The notes beneath the pieces are model-generated. The model had not been told where the DNA came from. It made no database searches and saw nothing but the letters and a program-made list of their open reading frames with translations. A DNA stretch of 64,000 nucleotides, taken from the NCBI RefSeq assembly GCF_003946555.1, contig NZ_RHOO01000009.1, forward strand, positions 1-64,000. The letters run 5' to 3'. The DNA comes from Companilactobacillus hulinensis. GTDB taxonomy: Bacteria; Bacillota; Bacilli; Lactobacillales; Lactobacillaceae. The translations under genes and the position numbers were made by a program. Shown here in pieces: positions 1-9,927 of this stretch. Within the stretch, counting starts at the first letter, position 1. Every line of letters begins with the position of its first letter.

Positions 1-210
1 GTCTACTTCACTCATCCATATACATCCAGTGAGCGAGGAACCAATGAGGTTCACAACCGCATGGTACGAAGAGATTTTCCAAAGGGAATCTCTCTCGATT
101 TGGCAACCCCTTCGGAGGTTGCACAAACAGAAGATAAACTAAACAATATGCCTCGTAAAAATACTGGGTATCAGACACCGGCTGAGCTATTCAATGAAGA
201 ATGTGCTTAA
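1..210 (+). pseudogene. IS30-family transposase, C-terminal end (gene enters from outside window)
   Basis: The first 69 codons of frame 1 read as the end of an IS30-type DDE transposase and stop at TAA 208-210. The recognisable part is the stretch SSERGTNEVHNRMVRRDFPK followed by LNNMPRK and TGYQTPAELF, which is the usual IS30 C-terminus after the catalytic Glu. The segment right after the stop (about 225-295) should hold the right inverted repeat of the element. I cannot define it without the left end. The gene may be intact upstream; only its 3' end is visible. Confidence 0.85.
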
Positions 211-357
211 TTACTTAACTCCATTAACTGAAATCCCCTTGGTATCAGTATTTTAAAAAGTGGCTAACTTGTTCTTGCAATTTGCGCTTGTTAAATTAAT
301 AGACGTGGTTTAATATTTTTAACAGTGTGTTTACAATAAATTACGTTGGAGTTTTGT

Positions 358-1701
358 ATGAAGGAAACAAAAAAAGGTAGCATTAAGGGCTTGCTACCGC
401 TAGTTGTATTTTTGATCTTGTATGCCTGGACGGGAATTGTTTCAGGTAAATTTGATAGTATGCCATTGTTGGTGGGAATGATTATTGCGTCAATCGTTTC
501 ATTCATGATTTCTCCGCCGAAAGGTACTAAGAAACTATCATTTGCGAATAAAGTCATGACTTTTTGTAAGGGTGGCGGTGAACCAACTCTGATTATGATG
601 GTCGTGATTTTTATCTTAGCGGGAGCCTTTCAAGGTGTGGCCTCTAAGATGCATGCTGTATCTTCAGTTACTAACTTAGGATTAAGTATTTTGCCATCAA
701 ATATGATTTTACCGGGAATCTTTGTTATCGGTTGTATCTTGAGCTTTGCGATGGGGACCTCGATGGGGACGATTACAGCGTTGATGCCGGTTGCTGTTGG
801 TGTTGCGACCAAGACCGGCGTTAATCCTGCTTTGATGGCAGGAATTGTTGTTGGAAGTGCGATGTTTGGAGATAATATGTCGTTTATTTCAGCGACAGCC
901 ATTGCTTCCGTTCAAACTCAAGGGGTTGAACAGATAGAAAAATTTCGACTAAATATCATTACTTATATTCCAGCACTTATAATCAACGTAATATTGTTGG
1001 CGTTATATCCTATTAAAACAGTTGTTTTGACCGGCTCATACAATTGGAATTTTGTTGATTTGATACCGTATATTTTGGTTATTGTATTATCCTTAGTTGG
1101 ATTGAACGTTATGCCAGTTATGCTAGTCGGTATTTTGTCGGGGGTAGTTATTGGTGTGATTCACCAGGACTTTGATCTGATTGGTTCGATGCTGTACATT
1201 CAAGATGGGATGGCCGGCATGGAAGATATTGCTATGATTTCGATTGTAGTTGGTGGTTTGGTTGAAATTATGAAGTATCTCGGTGGAATCCAGTGGTTGA
1301 TGGATACTTTGGGTAAACAAACTAAGTCCAAACATGGCGCTGAGTTCTCGATTGGTGCATTAGTAACCTTGCTGTGTGTTGCCACGACCAATAATACAAT
1401 TGCAATTATCACCGTTGCCCCTTTGGCAACTGAAATAGGTCGTAAATTCAAATTATCTCGTGCACGAGTTTCGACACTGTTGTCGATGTTTGCGACACAT
1501 GTTCAAGGGCTTATTCCCTACGCTGGACAATTACTGGTTGCCGGTGGGATGGCTAAAGTTTCACCGATAGCTGTTGTTCCATGGGTTTGGTACTGTTACT
1601 TGATGATTATAATGAGTTTGTTGTTTGTCTTTTTGAACTTTCCGAAGGTTAAGGTTACTTCTGAAAGTGGTTATGATCATTTTGAGGTTGAAGAGGAATA
1701 A
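358..1701 (+). CDS. NhaC-family Na+/H+ antiporter-like membrane protein
   Basis: This is a 447-residue integral membrane protein with roughly ten to twelve hydrophobic helices. It belongs to the NhaC (PF03553) family of cation/proton or substrate/proton antiporters. The family hallmark is visible as FGDNMSFISATAIAS near residues 170-185, and a second conserved polar segment lies at TTNNTIAIITVAPLA. I chose ATG 358 because GGAG lies about 7 bases upstream; an in-frame TTG at 346 overlaps that ribosome binding site. The substrate cannot be told: some members exchange malate/lactate or amines rather than Na+. The gene stands alone between an IS end and a structured repeat that can act as terminator. 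Confidence 0.8.
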   Translation: MKETKKGSIKGLLPLVVFLILYAWTGIVSGKFDSMPLLVGMIIASIVSFMISPPKGTKKLSFANKVMTFCKGGGEPTLIMMVVIFILAGAFQGVASKMHAVSSVTNLGLSILPSNMILPGIFVIGCILSFAMGTSMGTITALMPVAVGVATKTGVNPALMAGIVVGSAMFGDNMSFISATAIASVQTQGVEQIEKFRLNIITYIPALIINVILLALYPIKTVVLTGSYNWNFVDLIPYILVIVLSLVGLNVMPVMLVGILSGVVIGVIHQDFDLIGSMLYIQDGMAGMEDIAMISIVVGGLVEIMKYLGGIQWLMDTLGKQTKSKHGAEFSIGALVTLLCVATTNNTIAIITVAPLATEIGRKFKLSRARVSTLLSMFATHVQGLIPYAGQLLVAGGMAKVSPIAVVPWVWYCYLMIIMSLLFVFLNFPKVKVTSESGYDHFEVEEE

Positions 1702-1702
1702 G

Positions 1703-1836
1703 AGAGCGTGATAAAACACGTTTAACTTTCGAGCATTAAGGCAAATAGGGGCTGTAATCCGATTTTGGATTACAGCCCCTATTTGATTTAAGCGGAAAAA
1801 GTTGTGTTTTTTCACGCGTTTACGCTGCAAGTTAAC
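1703..1836. repeat. Dispersed hairpin repeat (TGTAATCC type), copy 1, likely bidirectional terminator
   Basis: An 18-bp perfect stem (1743-1760 with 1767-1784, centred on TGTAATCC/GGATTACA) sits inside a weaker outer stem (about 1706-1722 with 1800-1818). The same architecture recurs at 51037-51125 and 59343-59463 with compensating base changes in the stem. It separates the convergent antiporter and nucleoside hydrolase genes. Confidence 0.75.
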
Positions 1837-1865
1837 TGAATTCTATAGTTACGTCACAGTTCATT

Positions 1866-2804
1866 CTACTTTTCATAAGAAGCAATTGAATCAAACAAAT
1901 ACTTAACAAATGCCTCACGGTCAACATCTTCCAATACTTTGATGTTGTTATGTTCTTCCGCATAAATCCTACGGTCAGGATAAGTCATGCCACGGAATTG
2001 ATCATCAGATAGTGAGACATCAATGGAATAATTAGTACTCTTAGTAAATAATTCTGGTGCGATCAAGCTCATAACGGCACATGCATCATGAACGGGAATC
2101 TTTGTCATACCTTTAGCAAGTTCAGCGGATGAATAGAATCCAAGGATTGAACTTGCCATGACGCCGACTTTGCCGAGATCTTTAATATGTTTGATCTCGT
2201 CCATCTTCATATAAGCTTTGTCCTCAGTTAGATTCAAGCCAGATAAGGTGATTGGTAATCCAGAATCGAAAACAATTTTCATAGCTTCAGGATCGACGTA
2301 AGCGTTGAATTCTGCGGCAGTTGTGATGTTACCTTGCAATGTTGAACCACCCATGATGTAGATGTGTTCGATGTTTCCCATTACTTCAGGAAAAGTCTTC
2401 AGTAACAATGCAATATTAGTTAATGGGGCAGTTGCGACAATGTTCACTTTTTCGTCACAATTAGAAATCTTGTTGTACATGAATGTAACGGCGTTATGGC
2501 TTGCCAAAGGATATTCAGAACTCTCTTCAGGGAAGTCGTAACCGTCCATACCGGTTTTACCGTGAATTTCACCGGCAGTTTCGATTTCTTTAACTAATGG
2601 TTCAGCTTGTCCAGATGCTAATTCGGTGTTGGCATCTAGAAATGTTAGTAGTTTTTTAGCATTAGCGGTAACTTTTTCGAGTCGAACATTACCACCAACA
2701 GTTGTTACACCAATCAAATCAGCCTTTTCAGGATGTGCCAATAGAACTGTCAAAGCAATTGCGTCATCGATTCCAGGATCACAATCCATAATTACTTTAG
2801 TCAT
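1866..2804 (-). CDS. Nucleoside hydrolase (inosine/uridine-preferring family)
   Basis: The 312-residue protein cleaves the N-glycosidic bond of ribonucleosides to free base and ribose in the cytoplasm, for nucleoside salvage. The N-terminal calcium-binding signature DCDPGIDDA is at residues 7-15. The ribose-binding part TAAEFNAYVDPEA lies near 165, and a C-terminal HDACAV carries the conserved Asp of the metal site. Length is normal for the family. It starts 12 bp downstream of the marR stop, so the two are probably co-transcribed on the minus strand. Base preference is not readable from the sequence. Confidence 0.9.
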   Translation of the reverse strand: MTKVIMDCDPGIDDAIALTVLLAHPEKADLIGVTTVGGNVRLEKVTANAKKLLTFLDANTELASGQAEPLVKEIETAGEIHGKTGMDGYDFPEESSEYPLASHNAVTFMYNKISNCDEKVNIVATAPLTNIALLLKTFPEVMGNIEHIYIMGGSTLQGNITTAAEFNAYVDPEAMKIVFDSGLPITLSGLNLTEDKAYMKMDEIKHIKDLGKVGVMASSILGFYSSAELAKGMTKIPVHDACAVMSLIAPELFTKSTNYSIDVSLSDDQFRGMTYPDRRIYAEEHNNIKVLEDVDREAFVKYLFDSIASYEK

Positions 2805-2816
2805 TAAATAAGTACC

Positions 2817-3251
2817 TCACTTTTTGTCTGTTTTGAGTTTTTCAGGTAGTTTCTGTAGGGCACGAGTGAATCCTAATCGTTCGAATGCCCCTAAACTTGA
2901 AAGGATCTTTTGGTCATTTTCTTTCATAAATTGATCAATAGCACCTTTTAATTCCGTTGATTTGGGAAGGAGAATGATTTTCTTTAGTCGTGAATCACTA
3001 GAAACTTGTACACGTTTAATGAGATCTTTCTTTTCCATATTCTTGAGAATATTAGTTGCGGTCGAACGGCGAATGTTGAATTCAGCCTCAACGTCCTTTT
3101 GAAAAATATCTTTTTTTTCTGGCAAACTAGTCAAAAAGTCTATTATTTGCACTTGCGTACCAGTTAGATTATATTTAGACGCGAAATCATTGATACTGCG
3201 TGATATTTCATTTGAAGCGACCTTGATCAGATGGGCCACATTACTTGTCAT
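2817..3251 (-). CDS. MarR-family transcriptional regulator
   Basis: This is a 144-residue winged-helix protein. The recognition region (FQKDVEAEFNIRRSTATNIL, then a wing ending in SDSRLKKIILL) fits MarR repressors. I start at ATG 3251 because GGGAGG lies just upstream at about 3257-3263; a seven-codon upstream extension would overlap that site. It leads the two-gene minus-strand operon with the nucleoside hydrolase and is divergent from the fructosamine kinase. It may therefore control nucleoside use, itself, or the divergent gene. The effector is unknown. Confidence 0.85.
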   Translation of the reverse strand: MTSNVAHLIKVASNEISRSINDFASKYNLTGTQVQIIDFLTSLPEKKDIFQKDVEAEFNIRRSTATNILKNMEKKDLIKRVQVSSDSRLKKIILLPKSTELKGAIDQFMKENDQKILSSLGAFERLGFTRALQKLPEKLKTDKK

Positions 3252-3331
3252 GATAAGCCTCCCTTGAGACAATGTATTACATTCAAATTATAGCATGTGG
3301 AAATGATGAATTGTGGAAAGGACGGACAAAG

Positions 3332-4183
3332 ATGGAATTAAATGATGAATGGTTCAAGCAACTAGACATAGGGAATGTCGTAGATTGGAAGAGTGTTTCC
3401 GGAGGAGATATCAATCAGAGTTTTGAACTCACGACTGAAGATTCCAAGTATTTTTTGAAAGTACAACCAGATAATGACGGCAGCTTCTTCAATCACGAAG
3501 TTGAAGGACTGGAGCTTATCGGATCCGTCGTTAATACTCCTAAGCCAGTTAAATCCGGAACCGTTGATGGAAATGGTTATTTGCTAACTAATTATCTTGA
3601 ATTTGGTGAAGGATATGATGGTGATCTTGGTAAGATGGTCGCCAAGATGCATAAGAAACATAATGATAAGTTCGGGTTAGATCATAATATTTTGAATGCT
3701 AAGAATCCCAAAATCAACACGTGGCAAGACGATTGGGGAGTATTCTTCGTCAAGCAACGTCTAGAAGTGTTGGTCAATGAAGTTAAACATAAGCGCTATT
3801 GGAATCAGTACCGCGAAGATTTGATGGTGCAATTGGAAGAGAAAATTTTGGATTTCTATTCACAACACAAAGTTGAGCCAAGCCTATTGCACGGTGATTT
3901 GTGGAACGGAAATGTTGGTTATGAAGCAGATGGATCACCAATTCTGTTCGACCCAGATGTGTTCTATGGTAATCGTGAAATGGATATTGCCATGACATTG
4001 TTATTTGGTGGCTTTGGTCGTGAATTCTATGAAGAATACGCTAAGGAGTATCCACTTGAACTTGGTTGGGAGAAACGGATACCTTGGTACCAGACTTATT
4101 ATTTGTTGGCACATTTGAATTTGTTTGGTGAAGGATACGGTACTAGTTTGGAAGGTGCTATGCGTAAGGGGATTGAGTATTAG
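3332..4183 (+). CDS. Fructosamine/ketosamine kinase family protein
   Basis: The 283-residue protein has the aminoglycoside-phosphotransferase fold of fructosamine-3-kinases, which phosphorylate the sugar of glycated amines so they can decay or be degraded. Visible motifs are the nucleotide-site lysine in SKYFLKVQPD, the catalytic loop LLHGDLWNGNVGY and the metal-binding FDPDVFYGNREMDIAM. ATG 3332 is preferred because GGAAAGGA precedes it; the frame is open upstream to 3272. A hairpin with a T-run follows directly. The physiological substrate in lactobacilli is not established. Confidence 0.85.
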   Translation: MELNDEWFKQLDIGNVVDWKSVSGGDINQSFELTTEDSKYFLKVQPDNDGSFFNHEVEGLELIGSVVNTPKPVKSGTVDGNGYLLTNYLEFGEGYDGDLGKMVAKMHKKHNDKFGLDHNILNAKNPKINTWQDDWGVFFVKQRLEVLVNEVKHKRYWNQYREDLMVQLEEKILDFYSQHKVEPSLLHGDLWNGNVGYEADGSPILFDPDVFYGNREMDIAMTLLFGGFGREFYEEYAKEYPLELGWEKRIPWYQTYYLLAHLNLFGEGYGTSLEGAMRKGIEY

Positions 4184-4200
4184 ATTTGTTTTGAAAAAGA

Positions 4201-4248
4201 GAGCTACTTCTTTGTTTGTTTATTAGAATAGAGAGGTAGTTCTTTTTT
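4201..4248 (+). terminator. Rho-independent terminator after fructosamine kinase
   Basis: The arms GAGCTACTTCT and AGAGGTAGTTC (two G-U pairs) are followed by six to seven T. The T-run ends one base before the jetA ATG, so the hairpin also covers the jetA leader. Confidence 0.7.
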
Positions 4249-4249
4249 G

Positions 4250-5791
4250 ATGCGTAATTTACTAATAGGTAGTTCTGGGGAGGTCGGTCAATTGGTTTTA
4301 AATATTAATGATGATTTAAGAGGTCTATTGTTAGCAGCTAATTTAGGTCGAAGTCGAGATCATCCATTTGCTGGGTGGAATATCTTGAATATTTTGTACA
4401 GTAATCGGGATAGCATAAATATCCCTCAAACACTTGGCTTCATTGTTGAAAGATATAATGCCGATTATTTAGATAACAAAATAGAGGAGAATCAGATAAC
4501 TGATGCAGTTTTGAAAAATGTTTTAGGTATATTGGTCGAAGAGGCCAAGTTTATCGAAGTTTTACCTCGTAAGGTACGTGTTCGTATGGCTAGTGGAAAT
4601 TACCATATGCAACAGGCTTCAGTATATCGAATTACCAGTAGAGGGATTGAATACTTAGCCATGATTCCCAAAATACTAGACGCTGAAAGTACCGTGACCG
4701 CCAATACGGCTCGAATCAAGGAATTCCAAGAATTGATTTCAAAGCTGAATCAGCCATATCCTGACACATCTAATACTCAATTGTTCAATGATTTCAATAA
4801 TATGGTTTCGGCGTACTCTGATGTGATGAAGGGTATGCATAAACTCAGTCAGGATCTGGATGAAGTTGCTAATGACTTAGCGTTTAATCACGGTGGAGAA
4901 TTGGCAGAGCACCTTAATGAGATGCTTCAACAAAGAGCAATGCCAGCGTATAAGCAATTATTATCTCAAATGTCTCTTATTCAAAAACTAAGTAAGAGCA
5001 AAAGCCTTCCGGATCAAGTTGCAAGAAGTAGGTATGGTTCTGATAGTCTAGAAGTAGATCAGGCTGTTAATAATCAGATGAAGCTAGCGCTGAATACGCA
5101 AAGAGATAAAAAGTATGTTTATAATCAGTTACAAATATTAGCAGCTAGTTTTGATCCAACCACTACGGCAATCGATAGTAGTTATGATTCAATTTTTCTT
5201 ATTTATACCACAGTGATGAGTGCCATTCAGTTATTGAGCACTGAATATGATCACATAAATCGGCAAACTGTAGATATTAAGGAGTTAACAACACAGATTG
5301 ATCAACTGTTGACACATTATCAAGATATCTCGGTACCCAAACAGATTCCAAGACATTTAGCTCAGGATCGATTGGTGGCTAATCCCGCGGATTTATTAGA
5401 GGCTGATAAATTGGGACCAGCAGTCTATCAAGCTGATGCTGTGAATAGACGTGTTGCCACTTCGGCGGATAATCCAATTATTGCTGATAACGATGTTGTT
5501 AAGGAGAATGGACGTGATGCATTGAAGGAATTTAAGCAATTAACAATGGTTAATTCAAGTACCGGTCGTGTTGACCATGATCTGAAATTGACTTCAATTA
5601 TTGCACGTGATGAAATCATGCGTTTGTATAGTGCTACTGGATATAATAATTACAAGAGTTTTGCCCCCTTTGGTAGACCAATTCAAGAAGTAACAGCAAT
5701 TCCTACTACGGGGCCAATTTGGTTACACTGTCAAACGGAAGAATATAGTGTTCGTTTACCAAGTGGATTCAATTTTGTATTTAAGAAATGA
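4250..5791 (+). CDS. jetA: Wadjet component JetA (kleisin-like)
   Basis: This 513-residue first gene of a four-gene operon matches the kleisin subunit of a JetABCD (Wadjet/MksBEFG-type) anti-plasmid SMC complex. The protein has an N-terminal winged-helix-like part (about 20-150), a long helical centre with coiled-coil character and a C-terminal wHTH-like end. I call it mainly from position and from the unmistakable JetC/JetD downstream; the sequence itself has few fixed motifs. ATG 4250 has only a weak, distant GAGAGG (about 13 bases away) and sits right after a terminator T-run, so translation may start further in or be weak. It overlaps the downstream gene at ATGA 5788-5791. Confidence 0.75.
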   Translation: MRNLLIGSSGEVGQLVLNINDDLRGLLLAANLGRSRDHPFAGWNILNILYSNRDSINIPQTLGFIVERYNADYLDNKIEENQITDAVLKNVLGILVEEAKFIEVLPRKVRVRMASGNYHMQQASVYRITSRGIEYLAMIPKILDAESTVTANTARIKEFQELISKLNQPYPDTSNTQLFNDFNNMVSAYSDVMKGMHKLSQDLDEVANDLAFNHGGELAEHLNEMLQQRAMPAYKQLLSQMSLIQKLSKSKSLPDQVARSRYGSDSLEVDQAVNNQMKLALNTQRDKKYVYNQLQILAASFDPTTTAIDSSYDSIFLIYTTVMSAIQLLSTEYDHINRQTVDIKELTTQIDQLLTHYQDISVPKQIPRHLAQDRLVANPADLLEADKLGPAVYQADAVNRRVATSADNPIIADNDVVKENGRDALKEFKQLTMVNSSTGRVDHDLKLTSIIARDEIMRLYSATGYNNYKSFAPFGRPIQEVTAIPTTGPIWLHCQTEEYSVRLPSGFNFVFKK

Positions 5792-5799
5792 GGTCAAAA

Positions 5800-6804
5800 A
5801 TGGCAACGAAGTTATTTAATAGCGAACGTTTAATTATTAATCAATTAATTGATACAGGTATATTCGCAAATAGTATGAAAAGTATCTCAAAAGAAATGGC
5901 TGAGGCAACTGAATCTTTAAAAAAGACCGTTGTCCAACAAAAAGTTAATAATTATCTACATGGTCTAATAGGAATCTATCCGGAGAGTATCCAAGAGAAT
6001 TTGTTATTGCTGATTGGTTCAGAGTTTGAATCTCCCGAAACGGTTCATGTATTGTTGGCAACTTTGAAGGCTGTGATCAACCTGCCAGAATTGCAAGATG
6101 AAAGAACTGATCGGGATGTTTTGACCCAGACAATCGTTAGACAGGTTCATAGTGAGGTTACAGATTTGGATGAAAGGGAAATTCATAGATTGATCACTAC
6201 ATTATTTGTAGATAGATTCAAATTGTTTACCGTAGATCACCCAGAATTCATTGATAGTGAACATAATCAAGAAATTTCAGAATACTGGAATGTTGATCCT
6301 AATTTTAATTTGATTGCACAAGGAATTGTCGACCAGTTGACTAGCAAGAACAATATTGTCCTGAACGACACACAAAGAGTTAATCGTGCTCTACTAATAC
6401 ATAGATATATCAGCGCCAAAAGATCGCCATATTTGTGGGATATCTTGTTGAATAAAAAGGATAAGATTGCTGAGCAATGGGATAATTTAGATCGATTTTA
6501 TTTGGAATGTGGTGATGGTTATGCTTTGTTGCTAGATAAGAAGAGACAGCAGGTCAAATCAAAGCCTGCGGTAGTGGCAATTGAAGTGGCTCATAGAATT
6601 CATTCAGGTATTTCAGAATCAGAATTGAATCAGGAAATCAAAGTAATTTCAAAAGAGTTCTTTCCGAATAGTAATATTGGTTTGAGTCTTGTTAAAGACG
6701 CATTAAATGATTTTGGGTTAATTAATATCAGGAATGGTTTTGTTTTTCCGACACCAATAATTGCACGGTTTGTATCCAAAAAACAGTCAGTTGAGGAGCA
6801 TTAA
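5800..6804 (+). CDS. jetB: Wadjet component JetB (MukE/MksE-like)
   Basis: The 334-residue protein has the position and size of JetB, the KITE/MukE-like winged-helix subunit that binds the kleisin and regulates the SMC ATPase. No catalytic motif is expected and none is seen. An ATG at 5788 overlaps the jetA stop (ATGA), but ATG 5800 has AGGTC 6 bases upstream and is preferred. The jetC start follows two bases after the stop, with GAGGAG inside the jetB end, so the genes are translationally coupled. Confidence 0.72.
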   Translation: MATKLFNSERLIINQLIDTGIFANSMKSISKEMAEATESLKKTVVQQKVNNYLHGLIGIYPESIQENLLLLIGSEFESPETVHVLLATLKAVINLPELQDERTDRDVLTQTIVRQVHSEVTDLDEREIHRLITTLFVDRFKLFTVDHPEFIDSEHNQEISEYWNVDPNFNLIAQGIVDQLTSKNNIVLNDTQRVNRALLIHRYISAKRSPYLWDILLNKKDKIAEQWDNLDRFYLECGDGYALLLDKKRQQVKSKPAVVAIEVAHRIHSGISESELNQEIKVISKEFFPNSNIGLSLVKDALNDFGLINIRNGFVFPTPIIARFVSKKQSVEEH

Positions 6805-6806
6805 GT

Positions 6807-9800
6807 ATGGATAGAGATATATTAACACCAGTTAGTTTTCATTTAAGAAATTTTAATAATTATCAAAGCTTGGATATGCCGGCGTCAACAAATGGTAATT
6901 TGACGTTAATCGGTGAGAATACAGCCGGTAAGACGACATTAGCCAATTGCTTCTTCCCAATGTTGATAGATGGATCCATTGCTACGCCATCGTTTAATCC
7001 GGCTAAAGGAACAAAAGGGTTGGGTAAATCCACTACTCGTAACAGTTCTAATGATTCTCGTACGTTTGAAGGGATGTTGCTTGGTTGGGGCAGTGGTTCT
7101 ATGAAAGTTAGAACTGGTTATAGCTACATGTTGATGAGCTCACCATCTAGGCAAGTCATTGTAGGAATAGGTGCACATCGAGCTGCTGGTGAAAATAAGA
7201 AGCCAACATGGTGGTTTGTGGCAATTAGCAAGAATACGAAAGATAAGTTAAATATAAAAACAACCGATAAGTCGGGAATAAGTCTCGAAAAGGACGAATT
7301 CATTGAAGCAAATGAGAACATCAATGCTGATTTTGAAGTTTTTTCAAACGTAAGTGAGTTTCAAAACTGTGTATCTGAAAAAGTTTATGGATTCGTTGAT
7401 ACGAAAAATTTGAATCAGTTGGCAATCACCTATAGACTTCTGGCATCACCAATACTAACTGCTGGTAATGCAAGTATCACGCCAATTCTTGAGGCAATGA
7501 AGAACGCTCAAGAAGGTATTGATAACCAGATGATCGATTCAGTTGCCTTCTCACAACGAGAGGTTAACAAGAAAAATTTGACTTTTGAGCGCTTGTCTCG
7601 AGCAGAAGAACGATTAAATAGAATTAAGACAGAAATATTTTGGAGAAACTTGAATCATTTGAATGATATAACTCTTGAACCATATTCAAAAAAGAATCGC
7701 GAATTAAGTTCTCAAGAGAGTCTTAGAGATAATAATCAGCGTAAATTATCTGAACAAATTGAGCAGCTTGAAAAAATTCATCCATTGTTAGAACAGGCAA
7801 AAATGGATGTTCAAAATCTTCAGGAAAAGATGGCTAGACAGCGAAATATTGAGGATCAGCGCAATATTAAGCAGGATATGGTGGCTTTCCTAACGAAACA
7901 ACTAGCTAATTATGAAAACTTAGAGGCGGAATATAAACAGCAACAAGTGGAGTTGCAAAATGTTCAACAGGAACTTGATCAATTAAATAAGAATGCTGAA
8001 AACGTTAATCGACAAATTATTCCGTTAAAAGATAGTGTTAGTGCAGCTGCAGCTGATTTGAGTAGTTTAAAGGAACTTATTAAAGACAAAGAAACATCAG
8101 AATTGATTTCATCTATGGAAGACTATTTACGAAAAACAAAAACGCTGATTACAAAATATAAAAATATCGAAAAAAGTCAAAGCCGATTGACTGCTGATAT
8201 CGAGATAGTCTCTGAAATCCGTGAAAACATGGATGGAAAGATTGATTTACGTGTAACTAGTTTGATGTCTGGTAAAGTCAGAGCAGGCTTGCATCAAGAC
8301 AATATGGACGTCCATAATGCTGGTGCGGCAAAGATGAACATTCATTATACGGAATTAGAACAGAAGAGATTGAATTTGTTAGCAACACATTCGGATCTTC
8401 AGAGTTTCCTGGATAGAAAAGATTTATTGGCAGATTTGTCAGATACGTTGGATAAATTAAGACAATTGCAAGGGATCATGAATGATATTCAATCTAAAAC
8501 AGTTCGAGTAACTGATAAATTTCAATTTGCTAAGAATGCTAAAGATGAGTCAGGACGCAAACTGCAAGATGATTATCAAGACTTTGAAGTAGCTGATCAG
8601 AAGAAGAAAATTAATGAATTGCAAAAACAAATCAACGAGTTAGTAATTGATAATGAACTAGAAAAGAAAATAACTGAGGCCAATAATAAACAAGCGCAGT
8701 ACCAACGCTCTGAAGATGAATTTAATAAGGATAAAATAGAAACACAAACTGATATCAATAATTTGAATCAAAAGATTGCAGAACTGCATTTGACCTTAGA
8801 AGAGTTAGCTACACGGACGGAAAGCAATCTTAAAACCTTAGCTCCATATATGATCAAAGGTTATGAGCTTGATAAGATTACTGAAACATTGAAATTCGTG
8901 GATCAAAATCGTAATCAAATCAAAAATCATAGCTTTGGTGATTTATCTGATAAGATTGGCTACAATATTCGTCATAGTGATGTAGACGGCAAGCCTGATC
9001 GTTATGCGTTAGATGCAATTTTTGAGGAGCGTGGACATGCCATGATCGCCAGTTCAATGAGGCAACAACGCTCAATCGATAAAAACGATTTAAGAGTTGT
9101 GTCATTTGATATAAACGAAGCTCAGAAATTAATATCAGAGGACAAAGAAGCTGTTTCCAAATCATTGGAACAACTTAATACCGGTAATGAGGCAGCACAG
9201 TTAACTTATATGGGAGCCGCAACGCATCAGATTTCAGAACAATATGATTTGGTCGACGAATACAATCAAATTTTGGCTCATGGAGTTCGTCAATCGCAGG
9301 GTATTCAATTAAAGGTATCTTTGCATCCAGTGAATGTTGATGAACAGGTTATTGAGGAAGCACGGAACAGCGACTTGACTAAAAGACCAGCATTATTGAA
9401 AGAGGTTCAGAAGCGTTTGGAGAGATTGGCAAATGATATCAATATTGCTGAAGATGATGATCAGTTTATGGAAGCGGCACACCAGTTGTTAGATATCCGT
9501 CAGTGGTCATAATTCCAAGTGTGGATACATCGTAAACAAGCCGCAGATGGTGAATTTGAATTAGTTGATGATAACTTTGTTCAATCTGGTGGATCTGGAG
9601 CAGAGAAGGCACAAGCTATGGTTTTGCCATTATTGTTGGTTCCTAAGATGTTTTTACAGAGATCAAAGAAAGTTGATTCACCACACATGGTGATGTTTGA
9701 CGAATTCGCTGATAAATTGGATCCTGATACAGCTAAATCATTTGCTAGAACAATTGATAACTTTGGATTTAGCTTTATTGCAACAATGCCAAGTGGCGCA

Positions 9801-9926
9801 CAAAATAAAATTTTGGCAGACGGAGTTGAAAACATTGCATATGATGTAATTGCTCCAAAGAATAGAAATGATGGTAAGTTCCATAACAATACTGTTCGTG
9901 AAGCCATGATCTGGCGAGAGGAATAA
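6807..9926 (+). pseudogene. jetC: Wadjet SMC-like ATPase JetC, split by an in-frame stop
   Basis: JetC is the SMC/MukB-like motor that extrudes DNA loops in Wadjet. The first 901 codons contain Walker A (GENTAGKTTLANCF, residues 33-46), a Q-loop region and a long coiled coil (about 290-690) with a hinge-like middle. A single TAA at 9510-9512 then interrupts the frame. Reading resumes in the same frame without any shift and encodes the rest of the head: the ABC signature SGGSGAEKAQAM, then Walker B MVMFDEFADKLD. Without the stop the protein would be 1039 residues. The downstream part could only restart at GTG 9519, which has no clear ribosome binding site. The first fragment lacks signature and Walker B, so it should not hydrolyse ATP. 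Either the system is inactivated, both parts assemble, or the base is a sequencing error. Confidence 0.85.
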
Positions 9927-9927
9927 G

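Noticed and set aside
9519-9926. Separate small gene after jetC
   Set aside because: It is in the same frame as jetC and encodes the missing signature and Walker B of the same ATPase head, so it is the split 3' part.
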